Made by a program: the position numbers and the translations under genes. Shown here piece after piece: positions 1-6,688 of a stretch of 9,078 bases of DNA (position 1 is the stretch's first letter; the number at the start of each line of letters is the position of its first letter). The notes beneath the pieces are model-generated. The model was not told where the DNA came from. It did not search any database and saw only the letters and a list, made by a program, of their open reading frames with translations. The stretch is from JAYEJW01 sp034716535 (GTDB lineage: Bacteria > Pseudomonadota > Gammaproteobacteria > Chromatiales > Chromatiaceae): contig JAYEJW010000420.1 of NCBI GenBank assembly GCA_034716535.1, positions 1 through 9,078 of the forward strand, in the 5' to 3' direction.

Positions 1-1065
1 GCCCTGGTTGCCCTGCTTCTTCGCCAGGTCGAATCCATCCAGCAGATATTCCCGCAGCTTGGCGTAGAAGGCCTTCTCCTCTGAGCCCATGGTGAAGGAT
101 TCGGTATGCACCCAACGCCGGGTGAAGAGCGGCGAGCCATCCGGGGTACAGGCATCCGCCTTGGTGCGCCGGTAGACCACCTCGTTCAGGCGGTGGCGCT
201 CCTCGACCATCTCCTCGGGGCTCTTGAACAGGGTGGGATTGAGCAACTGGATCAACATCCAGAACCGGAAATGATCGCCCTGGTGCGGGGTCGCCGACAG
301 CAGGATCAGGTCGCGGGCATGGTCGCGCAGCGCCTCGCCCAGCTTGTAGTTCTCGGTCTTGCGTATCTTGCGACCGTTCCTGTAGGCGGAGAGGTGGTGC
401 GCCTCGTCGAACACCACGAGGTCCCAGGGCGGTGCCTCCTTTAGGCGGTTGATCCGCGCCCGGCGCTTCAGGGTATCGACGCTGGCGATCAGGCGGTCAT
501 GCTTGGCGAAGGCGTTGCTCTTGCGGTCGGTCACGTCGCCTTCCGCGCCGAAGACCTCGAAGTCGAGATTGAAGACCTCGTTCAGCTCGCGGTGCCAATT
601 ATTCACCAAGCCCGCGGGCACCACCATCAAGGCCCGATTCAGCTCGCCGCGACTGGCCAGCTCGCGCAGGATCAGCGCCGTCTCAATCGTCTTGCCGAGC
701 CCTACCTCATCGGCCACCAGAAAGCGCCGCGGCAGGGCTGTTGCCACCTGATGGGTCAGCACCACCTGATGGGGCAACAGATCGATCCGCGCCGACGTGA
801 GCGCCGCCGCGTTCTCCATCAACGGCAGCGCATGGGCCTCGACGTGCAGCCAGGCAGCCCGCAGCCGATCCGCTCCACCCTGCACATTGGCGATGATCTG
901 CTCGGCGCGACTGGTCGCGGGTCGCAGGGTCTCCCCGAATACCTGCCGCTCACCAGTCGGGAAAAAGGCCTGCACATAGCCGTTCGCGGCGATGCGGACG
1001 ACCACGCCCTCGCCGAACTCCGGATGCAGTACCCGTTGGCCCGGTTGGAAGCTGGCCTCCGTCAT
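1..1065 (-). CDS. SNF2/DEAH-type helicase, N-terminal 355 residues (truncated by window edge)
   Basis: Reading the minus strand down from the ATG at 1065-1063 gives 355 codons with no stop to base 1, so the gene continues beyond the left edge. Residues 6-49 form a small beta-rich module (GQRVLHPEFGEGVVVRI) like the SH3/tudor-type domains of some helicases. The superfamily 2 motifs follow: motif I DEVGLGKT at 119-126, DEAH at 220-223 and SATPHQGD at 257-264. This is the first RecA lobe of an SNF2/RapA-like ATPase that translocates on DNA. The second lobe lies outside the window. The start is 13 bases after the stop of the upstream gene; an ATG at 1079 is in another frame and stops after five codons. 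Beside a DUF1156-type methylase, a PglZ and a DUF499 ATPase, it corresponds by position and family to BrxHII of type 3 BREX or the helicase of Hma systems. Family is seen; the system role is inferred. Confidence 0.9.
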   Translation of the reverse strand, partial: MTEASFQPGQRVLHPEFGEGVVVRIAANGYVQAFFPTGERQVFGETLRPATSRAEQIIANVQGGADRLRAAWLHVEAHALPLMENAAALTSARIDLLPHQVVLTHQVATALPRRFLVADEVGLGKTIETALILRELASRGELNRALMVVPAGLVNNWHRELNEVFNLDFEVFGAEGDVTDRKSNAFAKHDRLIASVDTLKRRARINRLKEAPPWDLVVFDEAHHLSAYRNGRKIRKTENYKLGEALRDHARDLILLSATPHQGDHFRFWMLIQLLNPTLFKSPEEMVEERHRLNEVVYRRTKADACTPDGSPLFTRRWVHTESFTMGSEEKAFYAKLREYLLDGFDLAKKQGNQG

Positions 1066-1078
1066 CGGCCGCGCCCCA

Positions 1079-1603
1079 TCAGCTGATTCGCGGGTGATGC
1101 AGGCCCACCCAGTGTTTGCCGTCGTAGTCGGCGTTGGGGTCGTCGGTGTTCAGCAGGCGCTCGACCTCGTTCTCGGCCCCGGAGAACAGCAGGCGGCCGA
1201 TGGGCAATCCCTCCTTGCCGGAATCCCGGTGCTTCCAGAAATAGGCCTCGCTGGCCCCCTTCATGCTGATCCGGTTGCGACCGCTGGGCATCCACAGGAT
1301 CAGGCCGCCGTCGCCCTGCGAGAAATCCTGGAACGACAGCACGGCCTCTTTCAGGTCGGTTTCGATCCAGTCGGCGGCATCCTCACCCGAGAGCACGTCC
1401 AGACACCCCTCGACACCCGCCACAACCAGCGCGTCGCCGTGCGCGGCGGTCAGATCCTCGTCGGACCAGTCATCGACCTTGGAGAAGAACTGCCTGAGCG
1501 AAACGACATCCTTGGGGGCGACCAGGCTGGCCAAGACATCCGCGTCCCACAGCAACGCGAAACCGCGACGGGACCACCCCTGGTTGACCCGGGTTTTGAC
1601 CAT
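1079..1603 (-). CDS. Conserved-looking hypothetical protein between methylase and helicase
   Basis: This 174-residue protein is of a family I do not recognise. It has no signal peptide, membrane segment, Walker motif or Cys cluster. It starts with a basic stretch (MVKTRVNQGWSRRGFALLWD), continues with an acidic middle (SKVDDWSDED at 41-50, SGEDAADWIETDLKEA at 72-87), and carries a Gly/Trp-rich beta-like segment near 91-112 (SFQDFSQGDGGLILWMPSG). It is probably a soluble globular protein. Its ATG overlaps the methylase stop by one base (TGATG) and is preceded by a strong AGGAGGAGGG ribosome binding site, so it is translationally coupled to the methylase and probably made in similar amounts. 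The helicase starts 13 bases after its stop. The context suggests an accessory subunit or adaptor of the methylase/helicase pair. It is not BrxF-like, because that family has a P-loop and this protein has none. The gene is certain; the function is unknown. Confidence 0.85.
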   Translation of the reverse strand: MVKTRVNQGWSRRGFALLWDADVLASLVAPKDVVSLRQFFSKVDDWSDEDLTAAHGDALVVAGVEGCLDVLSGEDAADWIETDLKEAVLSFQDFSQGDGGLILWMPSGRNRISMKGASEAYFWKHRDSGKEGLPIGRLLFSGAENEVERLLNTDDPNADYDGKHWVGLHHPRIS

Positions 1604-1616
1604 CAGCCCTCCTCCT
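1601..1616 (-). promoter_or_regulatory. Strong ribosome binding site and TGATG stop/start overlap, methylase to 174-residue gene
   Basis: The 16 bases AGGAGGAGGGCTGATG are identical to those at the DUF499/pglZ junction (7682-7697). They end the methylase with Glu-Glu-Gly-stop and place a strong Shine-Dalgarno site before the ATG of the downstream gene. This decides the start at 1603 and indicates coupled translation. Confidence 0.85.
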
Positions 1617-4600
1617 CACCCAGCGCGTCGAAGAGCGAAAGCTGCCGGACCTTCGCCTGGTTCCTGGACTCCCAGGTGTGGTAGAGCGTTGCTGCAGTGA
1701 TCGCGGCATTCCGGACCGCGGAATCCGCCCCATGGTTCTTGAACCAGGTCAGGATCGCGCCAAGCGCCGGATGGGGCTTGAAGTGTTCGTTGTTCAGCGT
1801 CTCGCTGGCGTTGATGCCGCTGCCCTCGAAACAGGCACCGATCAGGAACATGGCCTGGTCGTAGTCGCTCTGCAGACCCTTGCGGTGCTTGCCGACCCAG
1901 CTCCGGGCGAGGTCCAGCGGCGAGGTGAGATAGAAGACCTTCTTCTGCTCGTACACCCAGCCCCGGCTGACGAAATCGGAAGGCGCGCTGCCGGTGCCGC
2001 GCAAGAACTTCTGAATCTGATCGCGGGGCAGCTCGCGGACGCCATCGAACAGGCGCAGCAGCATGCGGGTGAAGGGTTCGGCGTTGTGGGGCGGGGCCTC
2101 CTTGACGCCACCGGCCTCCTCGTCGAGCAACTGGTTGATACCCAGTAGTGCCTCCAGCACCGTCATGGGAGCGTCTTCGTCCTTGTAGACCTTGCCGTAG
2201 TGGCGGGAGAAATACTCCAGCGCCTTGCCGCGCCGGATCACCTGTAGGTCGGCCTCCGGCAGGCCCTCATTCTGGTGGTGTTCGAGCAGGTCTTGCAGGT
2301 CGCGGACGTCGCGCAGCACCTGGCGACGGAGCTTGGCCCAGGAGATGGGTTTGGGTTCGTCGTGCCGTTTGCGGCAGACGTGGATGATGTCGTACTCGAT
2401 CTGTTTTGAACCGAACTGTCCTGTTCCTTTGGTTTCATCACTGCGGATAGGGTATGTGGCTTCCAGATAGAAACCCGCATCGAACAGCGATTCGAGCACG
2501 GATACCCAAGGTGTATCCTCGCTGTGATGGAACGTGAAGCCCAAGAGTCCGCTGGGCTTGAGTATCCGGCCAGCCTCCCTCCAACATTCCGTGAGAAGGC
2601 GTTGGTAAAAGGCATCGGCGTTATCAATTCCCTTCTCTTTATCTCGGCCGGGCTGACGGGCACGATTGGCTACTGCCTCCAACGTTTTCGGCGTGTATTC
2701 GCCGCCATATTCGTTGGGGTACTTGTCTTTGAGCACCAATCGGAGCCAGACATAGAAGAAATCGGATAGCTCTGAGTAATGCAGGAGGCCTCCAAAAGGT
2801 GGATCAGTAACAACAAGGTCATATGTACCCGTACCAAGCGCGTTTAGTTCTGTAGAGGAATCCGTAAAAACTACTCCGCCAACTACAGGGTCATCGCACT
2901 CAACCTTTTCACTCGTCCCTGACAAGTAATCAGACAGTAATGGAGATTGTTCAGAAAGCCGGTCATTTTGCACAAGCTCCCATGGAGCTTTCATCCAGCT
3001 GATAGCCGACGAAACATTTCCATACTGACTACGCCAATTTCCTCGTCCAAGTTTGGGAAAAACACAGTTCTCAACGAAATTGTTTTTCGGATGGAAATTG
3101 GCGTTACTCAATAATGGAGCCGTGCAGTCACGACTAATATCCCAAAAGCAAAAAGAATTCTGATTTCTGAGGTATTGCTGAAAGGCTCCTAGTAAGAAGA
3201 ACTTGGTATCTTCATTTTTCTCGGAACTTGATAATTCTTGAAGCAAGAGGGCATGCACAAGCAATTGTCTGGCACCAAACATTTTCCACCAATGCGTATA
3301 TCCGTGTTGCGGAAGAGGTTGGCGCTGGTGTGTCATATGCCCAAATGGAATATCATTCTTTGGCCAATATGGCTCTAAATCGCTTCGACTTCGTCGCTCC
3401 CACTCGGTTTCAGCAGCATTTATTCGGCCTGAAGCACCACAAATATCAAAGAACCGTCCAGCGTACATCTCGCCATTGGAATTACAATCTGGGCAATATC
3501 CATGAATGGCATAGCTCATTACCGGTGATGTCTTATGGGTCTGTTCTACAGATTCGACATATCTCTGGCTTGTTCCGCATTTTCCGCAAACAAATATTCC
3601 AGACCTGGGAGTAGTACCCGCCTCCTTCCCGGTTTTGATTAACACGCCCGTGTCCGGACAAGTAATCTCCTCCGGAAGTTTCCCCCGCACCTCGATCAGC
3701 TTGCACTTCTCCGCCCTTGCCCGATTCCACCGAATCGTCGCCTCCACCGGATCATCCGCACTCCCGCCATAGGGCCGCCCCTGCTCGTCATGGGATGCCT
3801 CCCCTTGCAGCCACTGCGGATGCACCAGCAGTGACAGCTCGACCTTCTTGCGCTTTCCCTTGCCCAGCTTGCCGAAGGTCTCGGTCTCGCCGCAGCAGGG
3901 GCACTCGGCGTTCTCCGGCTCCCCCTTGATATTGAGACGAGCAACGGCGAAAGGCCGCTCGGTATCAGCGACCACAAGGGATACACCCGGCGCCATGCGG
4001 GCATCCCGCTCTTCGATGTCGTAGCTGCAACCGCAGTGTTTGCAGGTACGCGGCCAGCTCTTCACGGTAAGGGTTTTGATCGCCATCACCGGGCTGGTCA
4101 TGATGGGGGTGCGGTGGCCGCAGCCGGTGACCTGGCAGGGGCCGTGCTTGGCCCAGAAGGCGTAGATGATCTCCGGGCCGTGGTAGCTGTAGTCCTTGCG
4201 CGCCTCCGGGGTCAGGGGCAGCGGGTCGAAGTCCTCGCCCATCACCTCGCCGGTGCTGATGCGGGTCCACTCGCCCTTGTGGCCCCGCGGACAGTCGCAG
4301 GCGTAAAAGGGCATGATCTGCGGCTTCACCTCGGCCTCGATCTCCGCCAGCAGGGCCTCGACCTCTTCCTTGTCCACCTGGGCCAGCTCGTTCTTGACCA
4401 CGAACCAGGCCACCGGGTTGATGTCGTTGCCGACCATCTGCATGCCGAGGCGTGAGCCCTCGACGATAGTGGTGCCGCCACCCATGAAGATGTCGGCCAC
4501 CTTCAGGCCCTTGAACGCGCCCCTTTTCTGGTGATTGCCGTAGTAGGCATCCCAGACCAGCTTGGCGGCCTCGGCCGGGTCGTCCGGGGCCTTGATGGCG

Positions 4601-4881
4601 GAGGCCAGCAACATGGCGCGGAACACGCTGCTGCGCCGCCTGGCCCACCATTTCGACATCTGGTAGATGGGCTTGCCCGCGTTGCCCTCGATGGCCGCGA
4701 TCTGGTTGATGGGGATGATGGGGAAATCGACCTCGATGCAGGTCGGCGGTCGGTCGGGGTCGGAAAAATCGACGGTCTCGCACTTCCAGGGCTTGCCCGC
4801 ACCGACCGCCTTGGCCACCTCCTCGGCCAGCCATTCGTCCTTTTTCATGCCCTTGGCCTTCCAGGGTTGGTCTTTCGCCAT
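1603..4881 (-). CDS. DUF1156-type (COG1743-like) DNA methyltransferase, PglX-like modification enzyme of a BREX/Hma-type system
   Basis: This 1092-residue protein is probably an S-adenosylmethionine-dependent DNA amino-methyltransferase. Residues 53-96 carry the N-terminal signature of the family (FPIIPINQIAAIEGNAGKPI, then KWWARRRSSVFRA). Motif I, the SAM-binding loop, is at 129-155 (ADIFMGGGTT through GNDINP). The catalytic motif IV is TDPPFGG at 692-698, followed by SELSDFFYVWLRL. Between them is a long insert with Cys pairs suggesting zinc ribbons (C195/C197, C249/C254, C280/C283, C327/C329/C330, C432/C435, C463/C466). The C-terminal part (about 840-1092) is mostly helical. The ATG at 4881 is preceded by a modest GGGAAAAG. 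The gene ends GEEEG-stop and overlaps the next ATG by one base. About 2400-3600 (residues 430-825) is much more AT-rich than the rest, with no frameshift. In context it is the PglXI-like enzyme that would mark host DNA; its target sequence cannot be read from this window. Confidence 0.92.
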   Translation of the reverse strand: MAKDQPWKAKGMKKDEWLAEEVAKAVGAGKPWKCETVDFSDPDRPPTCIEVDFPIIPINQIAAIEGNAGKPIYQMSKWWARRRSSVFRAMLLASAIKAPDDPAEAAKLVWDAYYGNHQKRGAFKGLKVADIFMGGGTTIVEGSRLGMQMVGNDINPVAWFVVKNELAQVDKEEVEALLAEIEAEVKPQIMPFYACDCPRGHKGEWTRISTGEVMGEDFDPLPLTPEARKDYSYHGPEIIYAFWAKHGPCQVTGCGHRTPIMTSPVMAIKTLTVKSWPRTCKHCGCSYDIEERDARMAPGVSLVVADTERPFAVARLNIKGEPENAECPCCGETETFGKLGKGKRKKVELSLLVHPQWLQGEASHDEQGRPYGGSADDPVEATIRWNRARAEKCKLIEVRGKLPEEITCPDTGVLIKTGKEAGTTPRSGIFVCGKCGTSQRYVESVEQTHKTSPVMSYAIHGYCPDCNSNGEMYAGRFFDICGASGRINAAETEWERRSRSDLEPYWPKNDIPFGHMTHQRQPLPQHGYTHWWKMFGARQLLVHALLLQELSSSEKNEDTKFFLLGAFQQYLRNQNSFCFWDISRDCTAPLLSNANFHPKNNFVENCVFPKLGRGNWRSQYGNVSSAISWMKAPWELVQNDRLSEQSPLLSDYLSGTSEKVECDDPVVGGVVFTDSSTELNALGTGTYDLVVTDPPFGGLLHYSELSDFFYVWLRLVLKDKYPNEYGGEYTPKTLEAVANRARQPGRDKEKGIDNADAFYQRLLTECWREAGRILKPSGLLGFTFHHSEDTPWVSVLESLFDAGFYLEATYPIRSDETKGTGQFGSKQIEYDIIHVCRKRHDEPKPISWAKLRRQVLRDVRDLQDLLEHHQNEGLPEADLQVIRRGKALEYFSRHYGKVYKDEDAPMTVLEALLGINQLLDEEAGGVKEAPPHNAEPFTRMLLRLFDGVRELPRDQIQKFLRGTGSAPSDFVSRGWVYEQKKVFYLTSPLDLARSWVGKHRKGLQSDYDQAMFLIGACFEGSGINASETLNNEHFKPHPALGAILTWFKNHGADSAVRNAAITAATLYHTWESRNQAKVRQLSLFDALGEEEG

Positions 4882-4984
4882 CTTTAGCTTTTCCCGTTCA
4901 GTTCACTGATTCAATTCGGTTGGGCATGCTGCCCATCGCCCGTGCCGCGGGTGCCCATCGACACCTCGGACATGCCGGCCGCAG
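4882..4984 (-). promoter_or_regulatory. 103-base gap before the methylase gene: candidate internal control region
   Basis: This is the largest gap between genes in the window. On the plus strand it holds two exact copies of TGCCCATCG, at 4930-4938 and 4952-4960, 22 bases (about two helical turns) apart. It also holds a small perfect hairpin GGGCA-TGC-TGCCC at 4922-4934 and a short palindrome CAGTTCACTG at 4899-4908. The part nearest the methylase start is AT-richer than its surroundings and contains GGGAAAAG as a probable ribosome binding site. I cannot point to a convincing -35/-10 pair (a TTGAAT is present on the minus strand without a good partner). Repeats of this spacing could be a repressor site, but this is a guess from pattern only. 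Confidence 0.35.
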
Positions 4985-5722
4985 TCATGCGGCCATCGCC
5001 GGCTGCGCAATCAGCCGATGCTCGTCGGTCGCGTACAGATGGAATCCGTCGGGCGGCGTGAAGACGACCTTGCAGAGCAGCTGGAACTGCAGCGGGGCGT
5101 CGTGGTTAACCTTCTCCACCACAAGGCGGACCGGCGCCTGGTGCTGCACACGGCGTAGATCCCGATTGAGGTAGCGTGGGCAATAACCGACCCGAGCGGC
5201 GTGCCCGGTTTCGAGCAACAAGGCGTATCGATCATGGGTATTGTCGTCGTCCGGCCTGAGTTGCAGACCGTCGCCGGACCGGAGTCGCGAGATCCCGGCG
5301 TATTCGGCAGGACTCAGGTAGCGCAGGCCATGGGCAAAGAAATAGAGGGTCATCCGACCTTCGGCATCCGGCTCGATCTCGGGGTAGACGCACAGCTGGT
5401 CGGTGCCGCGCCGTCCACCGGAGCGAGCCAGCACTTCGAGTGGATCGGGCTTGGTCTCCTCGACCCCCATCCACGACAAGTAAGCGGGATACTCGGGGCG
5501 CTTTTGGGCAAGCAGCCGATTCGCAAACAGGGGGAAGAGCGCATCCGAGTAATAGAACTGCGTCTTATCCATCATGCGGCCAAGGTAGGTGAAGCGCGGC
5601 GATGCCAAGGCGCCGCCCGTGTAACCGAAGCGATAGCGCCCGTCTTCGTCGCGGTCGAGGCGCCCGACGGTGTGCCAGCGGCGCGTCGGAGGATCTTGCC
5701 AGGCGATATAAAGGGCTTTCAT
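4985..5722 (-). CDS. HIRAN-domain protein with a HipA N-subdomain-1-like (HipS-like) N-terminus
   Basis: The protein has 245 residues. The C-terminal half (about 132-215) fits a HIRAN domain: GLRYLSPAEYAG, then LRSGDGLQLRPDDDNTHDRYALL and the typical GYCPRYLN at 179-186. Known HIRAN domains bind DNA ends or single-stranded 3' ends. The N-terminal half (about 5-117) follows the order of E. coli HipA N-subdomain 1 as I recall it: a VGRL strand at 19-22, an aromatic FGY stretch, SDALFPLFANRLL at 59-71 (compare SDAVFNFFDNLLP), then DPLEVLARSGGRRGTDQL and VYPE at 112-115. This resembles HipS of HipBST systems. I chose the ATG at 5722 because it forms an ATGA overlap with the kinase stop; a longer frame back to 5833 would run through the kinase gene. 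The overlap makes coupling with the kinase likely. Inference: it restrains or targets the kinase, perhaps to damaged or replicating phage DNA. The HIRAN call is fairly firm; the HipS-like call is by eye. Confidence 0.87.
   Translation of the reverse strand: MKALYIAWQDPPTRRWHTVGRLDRDEDGRYRFGYTGGALASPRFTYLGRMMDKTQFYYSDALFPLFANRLLAQKRPEYPAYLSWMGVEETKPDPLEVLARSGGRRGTDQLCVYPEIEPDAEGRMTLYFFAHGLRYLSPAEYAGISRLRSGDGLQLRPDDDNTHDRYALLLETGHAARVGYCPRYLNRDLRRVQHQAPVRLVVEKVNHDAPLQFQLLCKVVFTPPDGFHLYATDEHRLIAQPAMAA
5719..5722 (-). promoter_or_regulatory. ATGA overlap of kinase stop and HIRAN-protein start
   Basis: The kinase stop TGA (5721-5719) overlaps the HIRAN-protein ATG (5722-5720) in the sequence ATGA. 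No strong Shine-Dalgarno run lies upstream, so translation of the HIRAN protein probably depends on ribosomes finishing the kinase. Confidence 0.75.
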
Positions 5723-6645
5723 GGTTCTAATGTCAGCATGCGCGATCGGTTGAGCGAGAGTAAGGTAAGCGCAAATTCTCGTGCTAGCGAGGAAGCCTCC
5801 TCTGGGGGAAGCTCCTCGAACAGGCTTTGGCATTGGTCATCCCGTACCCGTTCGAGCTGGGTTAACCAGATGCGGGCAGCGGCCGGAGACTTCCGGGCAG
5901 CTTGCTCGAAGAGCTCCAGGTTCGGCAAGGGCTTCTTGCTGTCTTTGTGACCATAGATCGCCGATCGGGCCTTACTGACGTAGCTGCTGATATGGCGCCC
6001 GCGATCCCGAGTGGTCAGGCGATCATGCCGGGTTTCGTCGGTCTCGTTCTGCCCCATGGATGCGGCATGATCGAAGGTCGGGGCAAGATAGATCCTGTCC
6101 TGGTGGTTGATTACTCCCCAGTTTTCGTGGTGCCGGTCCTGGTTGGCGATCCATGCATCGAGCAGCAAGTAGCCGACAAAAACATCATAGGCGGTCACGA
6201 TGCCCTCGCCTGGCGGCGGCCAATCGGGGGGCGCAGTGATCTCGGGTCTGCTAAGCAAGGCGTGGATACGCCCCAGGGTATGGTCCTTCGCCCGCCGGAT
6301 CTGATGTCGGGGATAGCCGGTATGGATCGCGGCGAGCAGCTCGTTACCGAGAATCAGGCGGGCGCCTTCAGGCTCGATGCTCGGGGTCCAGACGCCTCTG
6401 CGACCATGCCAGACGGCGAAATCGTAGACGGCATGGGGCAGGCCCAGTAGATCGGCCAGCTCGGCGGCGGTCTTTTCGGCCCAGTTCTCGCCGGTGCCTG
6501 GACGGCCGATCTTGAACAGGTAGCGCCGATTGTCCGCCCTGAACCAGTATTTAGCCTTGTTGCCAAGCTGTTCGAGCAGTTCCGGAATCTGGTCTCCGAT
6601 GTCGATCACTGGATACATGGGACTAGCCGAAGCCCGCCAGCGCAT
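5719..6645 (-). CDS. HipA-like Ser/Thr protein kinase (catalytic part only, HipT/CtkA-like)
   Basis: The protein has 308 residues from the ATG at 6645. An internal ATG at 6618 (residue 10, MYPVIDIGD) is an equally plausible start; neither has a good ribosome binding site. Visible kinase features are a probable ATP-binding Lys in RYLFKIGR (K45), a helix with E57 (AEKTAAELADLLGLP), the catalytic loop ANQDRHHENWG at 167-177 (D170, H172, N175), and the metal-binding LAPTFDHAASMG with D192. It is shorter than full HipA (about 440 residues) and lacks the N-terminal subdomain, which appears to sit in the neighbouring HIRAN protein. HipA kinases inhibit translation by phosphorylating aminoacyl-tRNA synthetases; the target here is unknown. 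It follows pglZ by 43 bases and overlaps the HIRAN gene as ATGA. No HipB-type repressor is in the window. It could alternatively phosphorylate defence components rather than act as a toxin. Kinase family is fairly sure; role is inferred. Confidence 0.88.
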   Translation of the reverse strand: MRWRASASPMYPVIDIGDQIPELLEQLGNKAKYWFRADNRRYLFKIGRPGTGENWAEKTAAELADLLGLPHAVYDFAVWHGRRGVWTPSIEPEGARLILGNELLAAIHTGYPRHQIRRAKDHTLGRIHALLSRPEITAPPDWPPPGEGIVTAYDVFVGYLLLDAWIANQDRHHENWGVINHQDRIYLAPTFDHAASMGQNETDETRHDRLTTRDRGRHISSYVSKARSAIYGHKDSKKPLPNLELFEQAARKSPAAARIWLTQLERVRDDQCQSLFEELPPEEASSLAREFALTLLSLNRSRMLTLEP

Positions 6646-6688
6646 TGACGTCTTGGTCGTCGCCGCTGTGTTTGAGGCGATGCACGGG

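Noticed and set aside
1062..1079. A helicase start at the ATG at 1079 (which would give a TGATG overlap).
   Set aside because: That ATG is not in the helicase frame and meets a stop after five codons; the in-frame ATG is at 1065.
2400..3600. The low-GC block as a separate inserted gene or mobile element.
   Set aside because: The methylase frame runs through it without interruption, the block contains the methylase's own catalytic TDPPF motif, and no terminal repeats or transposase are seen.
4922..4934. The GGGCA/TGCCC hairpin as a transcription terminator after the HIRAN gene.
   Set aside because: The stem is only five base pairs and no T-run follows it on the minus strand.
5723..5833. A longer N-terminus for the HIRAN protein starting at 5833.
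   Set aside because: It would overlap the kinase gene by 115 bases in another frame; the 37 extra residues look like shadow sequence and the ATGA junction at 5722 explains the start better.
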